Assembly (NCBI GenBank): GCA_034408875.1
Contig: JAWXCJ010000348.1
Span: forward strand, 1 to 5,823
Length of the DNA stretch: 5,823 bases
Reading direction: 5' to 3'
Source: JANNHK01 sp034408875
GTDB taxonomy: Bacteria; Actinomycetota; Acidimicrobiia; IMCC26256; PALSA-610
Part shown: piece by piece, positions 1-5,424 of the stretch
Layout of the letters: the number at the start of each line of letters is the position of its first letter
Numbering within the stretch: position 1 is the first letter of the stretch
Notes under the pieces: generated by a model
Seen by the model: the letters and a program-made list of their open reading frames with translations, nothing else
The model's database searches: none
Told to the model about the DNA's origin: nothing
Made by a program: the position numbers and the translations under genes

Positions 1-277
1 CTGCGGCGACATCTCCACGTACGACATCGCCGAAGGGGCGGTGCCCGTCTACAACCTCAAGTACGTCATGGGGCGCCGCGCCCGCATGCAGGGCTTCAAC
101 ACGTTCGACAGTTGGGACCGCTACGGCGAGGCGACCGAGCAGCTCGGTGCCTGGGCCGCCGAAGGCAAGATCACAGGTCGCGAGCACGTCCTCGACGGCC
201 TCGAACGCGCGCCCGAAGCGCTCGTCCGCCTCTTCGCCGGCGACCACCTCGGCAAGCTCGTCGTGAAAGTGACGTAA
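1..277 (+). CDS. NADP-dependent oxidoreductase, MDR superfamily (C-terminal part, 5' end outside window)
   Basis: Only the last 91 codons are present; the open frame enters from the left edge, with its first full codon at base 2, and ends at TAA 275-277. The fragment begins CGDISTYD, matching the CGxISxYN-type motif after the nucleotide-binding fold in the CurA / leukotriene B4 12-hydroxydehydrogenase-like branch of medium-chain dehydrogenases. It ends with GLERAPEALVRLFAGDHLGK followed by LVVKV, the typical C-terminus in which the chain returns to the N-terminal catalytic domain. Members of this branch lack catalytic zinc and reduce the C=C bond of alpha,beta-unsaturated ketones or aldehydes with NADPH; the actual substrate cannot be told from this piece. 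The GTG at 41 is an internal valine, not a start, because homologous sequence continues upstream of it. The stop lies one base from the stop of the convergent membrane-protein gene. Confidence 0.88.
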   Translation, partial: CGDISTYDIAEGAVPVYNLKYVMGRRARMQGFNTFDSWDRYGEATEQLGAWAAEGKITGREHVLDGLERAPEALVRLFAGDHLGKLVVKVT

Positions 278-278
278 C

Positions 279-2081
279 TCACCAGCTGCTGCCGCCGCCG
301 CCTCCGCCGCCACCACCCGAGAACCCGCCGCCACCGGAGAAGCCGGACGAGCTGCTGCCGAACCCGCTCGACGACACGGGTTGGCTCGCATACAGCGAGC
401 CCATGGCGGTGTTGTTGAAGCTGTCGATCGTCGACGCGAACGCGAGCGCGGTGAACGCCTGGTTCCCCGCGTACCAATTGCCGGTGCCGAGTTGCTGCGC
501 GTCGAGCCCCTCGAACGCGCGGGCCCACTTGTCCGCGCAGCCGAACACGATCGCGTACGGCAGGTATTGCGAGAAGATGCCTTGCTGTTCGGCGAAGCGG
601 GCGCGTGTGTCTTCCTCGCCTTCGTCGAAGAGTCGGCGGAACCCGGAGATGCGCGAGAACATCGCGGATCCCTTGGCCGTGCGCGCGGGCATGCGGCCCC
701 CGACGAACCCCATCACGATGCCGGCGAGCACGATCGGCACACCGACGAAACCGAACGACGACAACAAGGCCACGATGACCGTCACGACGATCCCGGCAAT
801 GATGAGCCCGACCCCCGCCGCTCGCCAGATCGCGCGTGTCATGTCGGGCCGGAACCGGTACCAACCCTGCGCGATCGCGTCGGTGTACAGCGCCGACCGT
901 ACGGCTTCGAGTTGCGGGGCCACGTGGTACTTGAGTTCCGAGAGTCGAGCGCTCGACCCGGTCGCGAACAGCGCGTCGAGCAAGCTCGTTTCATAGGGAA
1001 GGAGGGTGCCCTTGCCGTCGGCCGAACGCTCGAGCACGTAGTCACGCGCGCCGCCTGAATCGACGGTCTCGGTGATCGTCAGGTGGCCGCGCACGGCGAG
1101 GTCGATGATCGACGCGGTGACGTCGAGCAGGTTGGCCCGCTCGTCGATGAGGGTCCCGACTTGGCCGGGCCGCACGCCGTCCGGAGGTACGAACTCGACC
1201 GGCGCTTCGTCTCGTCCGCCGATCGGAATCGGTTCCGCCTCGCCGGTGACGTTGCCCATGGCCGCGTCGACCGGCGATCCGACGTAGCGCTTGTCGCGCC
1301 CGCGCCGGGCGAGCCACAGCACACCGCCGATCGCAACGATCGCGACCACGCCCGTCGTTGCCATCGTCGCCCGGTTGACCGCGAACGCGTCGGCGAGCGT
1401 GCGCGGTTCGTAGAAGAGCACTTCGGGTTCGGGTTCGATGACGCCCTTCGGGAGCCCGACGCCGATCGTGACTCCGGAGTAGGGGCCGAGCGCGGTCGCC
1501 GTGAACCTCGACGTGGTGCCGTCGGTCGTCGCCGACGCGCACGGCAGCGTGCTGAGACTCGGGCCGCTATAGCACGCGATGTCGGTCGGTGCCGCGGGCG
1601 TGTCGACGCTCACCTCGGCCCGTTCGATCGGTACTGCCCACGCGTGGCCGATCGCATCCCAGAACAGTTCGTCGTGGTTGGGGAAGGGCGCGAACGCGCC
1701 CGCGACGGTGTAGCGGATGACGTACCGGTGTTCGCCGGTCACGAACACGTCGGCGTCGCCGATCTTCACGTCGAGGAACGAACCATTCGAGGTCGTGCTG
1801 TAGGGGACGTCGCCGCCGTCGAGGGTCACGCGTTGGACCGACAGGTCGTAGCGGCGTTCGTCGGCGCCGTATGGCTCGCGCTCGATCAAATTGCGGATGA
1901 TGCCGTGACGGTCGCCGCCGCCGAATTTGTAGTCGATCGTCTCCGAGATCGCGAGGGTTCCGTCGTTCGCCACGTCGATGGCGACGGCGTAGTTCTCGAT
2001 GGACTCGCCGACCTGCGCGTCCGCAGGCCGGGCCGCGAACAACGCGGCGAAGATCACCGCACAGACGAGAAGCCGTCTCAT
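279..2081 (-). CDS. DUF2207 family membrane protein with poly-glycine C-terminal tail
   Basis: 600 residues, ATG start at 2081. A signal peptide is visible (MRRLLVCAVIFAALFAARPADA, probable cleavage after A22 in an ADA site). Residues about 25-215 form the exported DUF2207 domain (YAVAIDVANDGTLAISETID, then FGGGDRHGIIRNL); C170 and C181 may form a disulfide. Membrane segments are at about 240-258, 419-440 and 444-463. Between the first and second lies a cytoplasmic region with the family's typical stretch (LIDERANLLDVTASIIDLAV, then RGHLTI). After the third come the conserved FGCADKWARAFEGL (about 513-526) and a Ser/Gly-rich tail with nine consecutive glycines (589-597) ending SSW. The start overlaps the thioesterase stop as ATGA and has no good Shine-Dalgarno, so translation is probably coupled. 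The molecular function of DUF2207 proteins is unknown to me; an envelope role is inferred from topology only. Length is normal for the family. Confidence 0.9.
   Translation of the reverse strand: MRRLLVCAVIFAALFAARPADAQVGESIENYAVAIDVANDGTLAISETIDYKFGGGDRHGIIRNLIEREPYGADERRYDLSVQRVTLDGGDVPYSTTSNGSFLDVKIGDADVFVTGEHRYVIRYTVAGAFAPFPNHDELFWDAIGHAWAVPIERAEVSVDTPAAPTDIACYSGPSLSTLPCASATTDGTTSRFTATALGPYSGVTIGVGLPKGVIEPEPEVLFYEPRTLADAFAVNRATMATTGVVAIVAIGGVLWLARRGRDKRYVGSPVDAAMGNVTGEAEPIPIGGRDEAPVEFVPPDGVRPGQVGTLIDERANLLDVTASIIDLAVRGHLTITETVDSGGARDYVLERSADGKGTLLPYETSLLDALFATGSSARLSELKYHVAPQLEAVRSALYTDAIAQGWYRFRPDMTRAIWRAAGVGLIIAGIVVTVIVALLSSFGFVGVPIVLAGIVMGFVGGRMPARTAKGSAMFSRISGFRRLFDEGEEDTRARFAEQQGIFSQYLPYAIVFGCADKWARAFEGLDAQQLGTGNWYAGNQAFTALAFASTIDSFNNTAMGSLYASQPVSSSGFGSSSSGFSGGGGFSGGGGGGGGGSSW
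291..335 (-). repeat. Low-complexity GGN-codon tract encoding poly-glycine tail
   Basis: On the plus strand this is a run of CCG/CCT/CCA triplets; read on the minus strand it encodes GGGG, FS and then nine glycines (residues 583-597 of the DUF2207 protein). The codons are mixed GGC/GGT/GGA rather than one repeated unit. That suggests selection for glycine rather than simple slippage, although length changes by slippage would be possible here. Confidence 0.75.
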
Positions 2082-2572
2082 GGCTCGCGCAGGTACGTGC
2101 GGAGGGAGTCGGGAAGTTCGGAGCCGATCATCTCGGGCGCGTTCACCGCGCTGTACACGACGAGCGTTGCCGTCGTGCGCACGCGGACCTTGTCGCGCTC
2201 GTCGAGGATCGCGGCCTCACTCTGGAGTTCACCGTCGTCGCCGGCCGTGATCCGGGCTTCGATGCGATACGTCGTGTCGATCTTGACCGGCCGCTCGAAC
2301 GTGGCCTGGAGATCGCGCGTGACGCCCCACTTCTTCCGCGACGCGATCGCCGCCCATGCCATCGCCTCGTCGCAGATCGCGAGCGAAACGCCGCCGTGCA
2401 CCCACGCGGGCGCGCCCGAGTGTTCAGAGCCGAGCGTGAACACGGCCACGACGAGATCACGATCGGTGTCGTACGCGAACGGGATGCGTAGCCCGTCGGG
2501 GTTGCGGGCCTCGCAGACGAAGCAGTTCGACTCGAAGCCCCAGTCGTCGTTGGTCAGCGGTTCCAGTCCCAC
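2078..2572 (-). CDS. PaaI-type hotdog-fold thioesterase
   Basis: 164 residues, normal for a single-hotdog acyl-CoA thioesterase of the PaaI/DUF4442 group. The GTG start at 2572 is chosen because GAGGAG (plus-strand 2578-2583) stands 5 nt upstream. An in-frame GTG two codons earlier sits too close to that site, and a longer reading frame running to 3049 is antisense to the next gene. Visible features are an N-terminal CFVC (C17, C20) with NPDGL (24-28), the hotdog signature WVHGGVSLAICDEAMAWAA (57-75) with HGG at 59-61 and acidic D68/E69 on the central helix where catalytic residues lie, then beta strands LQATFERPVKIDTTYRIEAR (88-107) and VRTTATLVVY (131-140). Family members hydrolyse acyl-CoA thioesters as dimers or tetramers in the cytoplasm; the acyl group is unknown. 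The stop overlaps the DUF2207 start by 4 bp, so the two probably form one transcription unit. Confidence 0.88.
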   Translation of the reverse strand: MGLEPLTNDDWGFESNCFVCEARNPDGLRIPFAYDTDRDLVVAVFTLGSEHSGAPAWVHGGVSLAICDEAMAWAAIASRKKWGVTRDLQATFERPVKIDTTYRIEARITAGDDGELQSEAAILDERDKVRVRTTATLVVYSAVNAPEMIGSELPDSLRTYLREP

Positions 2573-2577
2573 GCGCA

Positions 2578-2583
2578 CTCCTC
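2578..2583 (-). promoter_or_regulatory. Shine-Dalgarno of the thioesterase gene
   Basis: Minus-strand GAGGAG, complementary to the 16S 3' end, with a 5-nt spacer (TGCGC) to the GTG at 2572. It fixes that GTG as the start. Confidence 0.75.
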
Positions 2584-2584
2584 G

Positions 2585-2613
2585 TTGGCACGACTGTCCG
2601 GGCAACGTAGTGT
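2585..2613 (+). promoter_or_regulatory. Promoter of the MDMPI-like gene giving a leaderless mRNA
   Basis: -35 TTGGCA at 2585-2590 (5 of 6 matches to TTGACA), an exact 17-bp spacer, and -10 TAGTGT at 2608-2613 (TANNNT). Seven bases (GCCGCTC) separate the -10 from ATG 2621, so transcription should begin at or next to the A of the start codon. No Shine-Dalgarno is present in front of this ATG, as expected for leaderless translation, which is common in actinobacteria. Confidence 0.65.
2604..2609 (-). promoter_or_regulatory. Candidate -10 element for the thioesterase-DUF2207 transcript
   Basis: Minus-strand TACGTT fits the TANNNT pattern. A start about 7 nt downstream (near 2597) would give a leader of about 25 nt containing the GAGGAG site. 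No good -35 is seen at 16-19 bp spacing on this strand, so the call rests on the hexamer and its position. It shares its TA (2608-2609) with the opposing plus-strand -10. Confidence 0.4.
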
Positions 2614-2620
2614 GCCGCTC

Positions 2621-3256
2621 ATGGACACGTGGGCAATGATCGCAGCCGAACGCAGGGACCTGGCCGACCTCGGCGAAAAACTCAACGAGGAGCAGTTCGA
2701 CGCCCAGTCGTTGTGCGAAGGGTGGAAGGTACGGCACGTGTTCGCGCACGTGGCCGACGTCTCGACCGAGAAGCTCGGTGAGTTCGTCGTCGGCTTCGCG
2801 AAGGCCGGCTTCAATGTCGATCGCGCCCTCGAACGAGCTGCGGTACACAGCGGCGACACCAAGGATCAACCGACGCTCGTAAAAGAACTGCGCGAGAACG
2901 CGGAGTCGCGGAAGAAGCCGCCCGGCGTTTCGGACAAGTCCCTGCTGGCCGACATCGTGATCCACACCCAGGACATCCGGCGCGCGATCGATGTTGCGCG
3001 CGAGGTGCCGCACGACCGCCTCCTGAGCGTGCTGGAGACGACGGCGCACCCGGGCGCGTTGACCTCGATCGTGTTACCGACGAAGAAGCGGCTGGCCGAC
3101 CTCCGCCTGATCGCGAGTGACATCGAATGGACACACGGCGTCGGCGCCGAAGTCCGTGGCACCGGCGAGGCGCTGCTCATGGCCATGTCCGGTCGCCCGG
3201 CTGCGCTCGACGACCTCCAAGGTGACGGCGTCGCCACCTTGCGGTCACGCTTGTAG
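2621..3256 (+). CDS. TIGR03083 / mycothiol-dependent maleylpyruvate isomerase-like (DinB-fold) protein
   Basis: 211 residues starting at ATG 2621. An upstream in-frame TTG (2585) is rejected because it is the -35 hexamer of the promoter. The N-terminal four-helix DinB/MDMPI domain shows LCEGWKVRHVFAHVAD (31-46), equivalent to the family's LCxGWxVRDVxAHL, with H43 as a probable metal ligand. The second half of the metal site is D111-x3-H115 in LLADIVIHTQDIRRAI (108-122). The C-terminal MDMPI domain is seen as DIEWTHGVGAEVRGTGEALL (167-186), the GRPAA segment (191-195) and LQGDGVATL (199-207). Relatives are divalent-metal enzymes, some using mycothiol as cofactor for isomerase or thiol-transfer reactions; the reaction here is unknown, so I give no symbol. 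It is transcribed divergently from the thioesterase and its last 12 bp overlap the kinase gene tail to tail. Confidence 0.85.
   Translation: MDTWAMIAAERRDLADLGEKLNEEQFDAQSLCEGWKVRHVFAHVADVSTEKLGEFVVGFAKAGFNVDRALERAAVHSGDTKDQPTLVKELRENAESRKKPPGVSDKSLLADIVIHTQDIRRAIDVAREVPHDRLLSVLETTAHPGALTSIVLPTKKRLADLRLIASDIEWTHGVGAEVRGTGEALLMAMSGRPAALDDLQGDGVATLRSRL
3218..3241 (-). terminator. Imperfect hairpin just after the histidine kinase stop; possible terminator without U-tract
   Basis: Arms CAAGGTG (3218-3224) and CACCTTG (3235-3241) pair perfectly; inside them lie one A/C mismatch and two more C-G pairs around a 4-nt loop. On the minus strand the hairpin begins 4 nt after the kinase TGA (3245-3247). 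No U-run follows on either strand, and the sequence also codes for the conserved LQGDGVATL end of the convergent gene, so it may be coincidental. Confidence 0.3.
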
Positions 3257-4570
3257 CGGCAACCGCACCCGGAACGTCGCGCCCGCCCCGGGTGTGCTCT
3301 CGACTTCGGCCGATCCGCCGTGCGCGGTCGCGATCGCGGCGACGATCGCCAGGCCGAGCCCGACCCCGCCGCTCGCGCGCGCCCGCGACGCGTCCTCCCG
3401 CCAGAACCGGTCAAACGCATGCTCGGCCGTTTCCGCGCTGAAGCCGGGCCCGTCGTCGGCCACCACGACAACGGCGTCGTCGCCGTCGCGTTTCACCGCG
3501 ACGTCTACCGTCGTGCCCGGCGGCGTGTGCGTGTACGCGTTGCTCAGGAGATTTGCCAGCACCTGGCGCAGTCGCGACTCGTCGCCGAGCACGGTCACGG
3601 CACCGTTCGGTGCGAACCTCACCGTCCGGTCGGGTGCGACGGTGCGAGCGTCGCTGACCGCGTCTTCGGCGAGGCGGGTGAGGTCGACCGGCTCCTGTGC
3701 CAACGGCCGGCCCTGGTCGAGGCGGGCGAGGAGCAGCAGGTCGTCGACGAGTACCCCCATGCGCGCCGCTTCCTCCTCGATCCGGCGCATTGCCTTGGCG
3801 AGATCTTCCGGTCGCTCGTCGGCGCCGCGGCGGAACAACTCCGAGTAGCCGCGGATCGACGTGAGCGGAGTGCGGAGTTCGTGCGACGCGTCGGCGACGA
3901 AGCGCCGCAGACGGTCCTCTGATGCCGTGCGTTCGGCGAACGCGGCCTCGATCTGCGCGAGCATCGCATTCAGGGCGATGCCGAGCCGGCCGACCTCGGT
4001 GTTCTCGTTCTCGGATTCGACGCGCTGTGAGAGGTCGCCCGCGGCGATCGCGCCGGCGGTGTCGCCCATGTCTTCGAGGGGGCGCAACTCGCGGCGCACG
4101 AACCACCAGCCGAGCGCGGCCAGCGTCGCGAGCACGAAGCCCGCGACGATCAACTCGGTGACCAACAACCGCTGTGTCGTGTCGTCGACGTCTTCGAGCG
4201 GTAACGCAACGATCACGGTCGAACCACCGCGAACGTCGCGGGCCTGCGCCCGGTAGCGAGCGGACCCGTCTTCGGAGCTCACCGTGAAGGGGCCCTCGGG
4301 TAGGTGCTCGGGAAGGGCAGGTGCGGGGTCGTCGGTGAAGACCGGTCCCGATTGGGCGAGGATTTCGCCGTCGTCGCCGCGCTGTTGGAAGTAGCCGCCG
4401 AACGGCAGCTCGACGACCGGTCCGGGTCCGGGCAGCACTTGTTCGAGCCGCTCGTCGATCTGGTCGTAGAGGAACGACCGCAACGTCCGGTAGGTGACGA
4501 CACCCGCGACGGTGAGGCCGAACGCGGCCAAGACGACGAGGCCGAGTGTGAGGCGGACGCGCAGCGACAA
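3245..4570 (-). CDS. Two-component sensor histidine kinase (HAMP, HisKA, HATPase_c)
   Basis: 441 residues, TTG start 4 nt after the response regulator stop. No better start is seen upstream in frame, and MSLRVRLTL is a typical kinase N-terminus. Order: TM1 about 8-27; extracytoplasmic sensor loop about 28-135 without a recognised fold; TM2 about 137-157; HAMP about 158-211 (RRELRPLEDM, then AGDLSQRV); HisKA with phospho-acceptor H230 in SHELRTPLTSIRGYSELF; N box with N340 and N344 (LANLLSNAYTH); G1 box DDGPGF (372-377); F box AFDRFW (385-390); G2 box GGVGLGLAIV (401-410). All catalytic motifs are intact. The kinase should autophosphorylate H230 and pass the phosphate to D53 of the regulator next to it. 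The signal is unknown. There is no clear Shine-Dalgarno, so it is probably translated by reinitiation after the regulator. It overlaps the convergent MDMPI-like gene by 12 bp. Confidence 0.95.
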   Translation of the reverse strand: MSLRVRLTLGLVVLAAFGLTVAGVVTYRTLRSFLYDQIDERLEQVLPGPGPVVELPFGGYFQQRGDDGEILAQSGPVFTDDPAPALPEHLPEGPFTVSSEDGSARYRAQARDVRGGSTVIVALPLEDVDDTTQRLLVTELIVAGFVLATLAALGWWFVRRELRPLEDMGDTAGAIAAGDLSQRVESENENTEVGRLGIALNAMLAQIEAAFAERTASEDRLRRFVADASHELRTPLTSIRGYSELFRRGADERPEDLAKAMRRIEEEAARMGVLVDDLLLLARLDQGRPLAQEPVDLTRLAEDAVSDARTVAPDRTVRFAPNGAVTVLGDESRLRQVLANLLSNAYTHTPPGTTVDVAVKRDGDDAVVVVADDGPGFSAETAEHAFDRFWREDASRARASGGVGLGLAIVAAIATAHGGSAEVESTPGAGATFRVRLPLQA

Positions 4571-4574
4571 CGTG

Positions 4575-5264
4575 CTACTCGGGATCGGGGAGCCGGATCG
4601 TGTAGCCGACTCCGCGGATGGTGTGAATGAGGGGGGGACCGAGCGGGTCGAGCTTCTTGCGCAGGTAGCTGATGTACGTCTCGACGACGTTGGCGTCGCC
4701 GCCGAAGTCGTACTCCCAGACGTAGTCGAGGATCTGTGCCTTCGAGAGGGCGCGGCGCGCGTTCAACATCAGGTAGCGAAGGAGCTTGTACTCGGTGGGC
4801 GTGAGTTCGACGCGTGTGCGTCCTCGCCACACTTCGTGCGTGTCGTCGTCGAGTTCGAGATCGGCGAACACGAGCTTGGCCGACTCGGTCGGCCGGCCGT
4901 TGGCCCGACGCAGTACCGCGCGCACGCGGGCGACCAGTTCTTCGAGGCTGAAGGGTTTGGTGACGTAGTCGTCGCCGCCGACCGTCAGGCCCTTGACCTT
5001 GTCTTCGGTCGAGTCCCGGGCGGTGAGGAACACCACCGGGACGTGGGTGCCGTCGGCTCGCAACCGCTTCAGCAACTCGAAGCCGTCGCGGTCGGGGAGC
5101 ATGACGTCGAGCACGAGTAGGTCGGGGCGGAATGTCGCCGCGGTGCCCAGCGCCTCGGTACCGGTCCCGGCCACCTCGACCTCGAACCCCTCGTAGCGCA
5201 GGGCGGTCGCGACCAGGTCGGTGATGTTGGGTTCGTCGTCGACGACGAGGACACGCTCACTCAT
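4575..5264 (-). CDS. OmpR/PhoB-family response regulator
   Basis: 229 residues from ATG 5264; the open frame continues upstream to about 5543, but that part has no regulator-like sequence and is antisense to the next gene. Receiver domain 3-118: acidic pocket D9/D10 (VLVVDDE), phospho-acceptor D53 (LVLDVMLPDRDGFELL), switch residue T81 (FLTARD), Y100 and K103 (DDYVTKPF). Winged-helix DNA-binding domain about 130-226: VELTPTEYKLLRYLMLNARR (152-171), recognition-helix region DANVVETYISYLRKKL (190-205), wing IHTIRGVGYTIR (213-224). The C-terminal half resembles the TrcR/MprA-like regulators of actinobacteria, but I do not assign a symbol. It is first in a regulator-kinase operon with a 4-nt gap to the kinase. 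No convincing Shine-Dalgarno or consensus promoter precedes it. Phosphorylated regulators of this class dimerise on direct repeats, such as those at 5343-5363. Confidence 0.95.
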   Translation of the reverse strand: MSERVLVVDDEPNITDLVATALRYEGFEVEVAGTGTEALGTAATFRPDLLVLDVMLPDRDGFELLKRLRADGTHVPVVFLTARDSTEDKVKGLTVGGDDYVTKPFSLEELVARVRAVLRRANGRPTESAKLVFADLELDDDTHEVWRGRTRVELTPTEYKLLRYLMLNARRALSKAQILDYVWEYDFGGDANVVETYISYLRKKLDPLGPPLIHTIRGVGYTIRLPDPE

Positions 5265-5342
5265 GTTCTGGACATCGTCGCACCGATAGCTGTGGGCCTG
5301 CTGTGCAATCCCTGTGCCGAAAACCTGACCGTTTCCTAACAC

Positions 5343-5363
5343 GCCTCCCAGGCGCCTCTCAGG
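5343..5363 (+). promoter_or_regulatory. Candidate response-regulator operator: two direct repeats at 11-bp pitch
   Basis: GCCTCCCAGG (5343-5352) and GCCTCTCAGG (5354-5363) are 9/10 identical and offset by 11 bp, one helical turn. OmpR/PhoB-family dimers bind head-to-tail sites with this spacing. A third, weaker CCTNNCA match (CCTAACA) lies at 5335-5341. The repeats lie where a -35 would be relative to the weak -10 at 5373. Binding by the adjacent regulator is inferred. Confidence 0.5.
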
Positions 5364-5365
5364 GT

Positions 5366-5395
5366 CGGGTTCGATGCTGTCACCGATCGAGCCCG
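5366..5395 (+). repeat. 10-bp inverted repeat with 10-nt spacer upstream of the exported-protein gene
   Basis: CGGGTTCGAT (5366-5375) and ATCGAGCCCG (5386-5395) are complementary over all ten positions, counting one T-G wobble. As RNA this would be a stable stem-loop ahead of the Shine-Dalgarno; as DNA it is a dyad that could be a second operator. It ends 18 bp before the AAGGAG site. Confidence 0.5.
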
Positions 5396-5413
5396 CCACC
5401 CCCGTTGCTGCAC

Positions 5414-5419
5414 AAGGAG
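5414..5419 (+). promoter_or_regulatory. Shine-Dalgarno of the exported-protein gene
   Basis: AAGGAG with a 5-nt spacer to ATG 5425. It is the strongest ribosome-binding site in the window and decides the start. Confidence 0.85.
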
Positions 5420-5424
5420 TCTGT

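Larger units (their letters stand above)
5265..5424. promoter_or_regulatory. Divergent intergenic region between response regulator and exported-protein gene
   Basis: 160 bp without a gene. From left to right it holds the leader of the regulator gene (a minus-strand TTGCAC at 5303-5308 could be a -35, but no well-spaced -10 follows), a short A/T-richer stretch (about 5318-5340), the tandem direct repeats, the inverted repeat, and the Shine-Dalgarno of the exported-protein gene. No consensus -35/-10 pair is evident on the plus strand; GATGCT at 5373-5378 is the best weak -10. This fits an activator-dependent promoter. Confidence 0.7.

Noticed and set aside
112..996. 294-residue plus-strand frame with a proline-rich stretch
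   Set aside because: The prolines are the antisense of the poly-glycine tail. The frame also overlaps the true oxidoreductase frame and shows no family features.
2585..2620. TTG at 2585 as an alternative start of the MDMPI-like gene
   Set aside because: The TTG belongs to the TTGGCA -35 hexamer. Family homology begins after ATG 2621, and no ribosome-binding site precedes the TTG at proper spacing.
1083..2639. 518-residue plus-strand open frame opposite the DUF2207 and thioesterase genes
   Set aside because: Its translation is Arg/Asp/Val-rich with no recognisable domain. It is the usual long antisense frame created by GC-rich third positions of the real minus-strand genes.
2573..3049. N-terminal extension of the thioesterase frame
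   Set aside because: It lies antisense to the well-supported MDMPI-like gene, has no hotdog-related sequence, and the GAGGAG-GTG pair marks the real start at 2572.
3411..4256. Several arginine-rich frames overlapping the kinase gene on both strands
   Set aside because: The kinase frame contains all catalytic boxes in order without interruption; the others are shadows in alternative frames.
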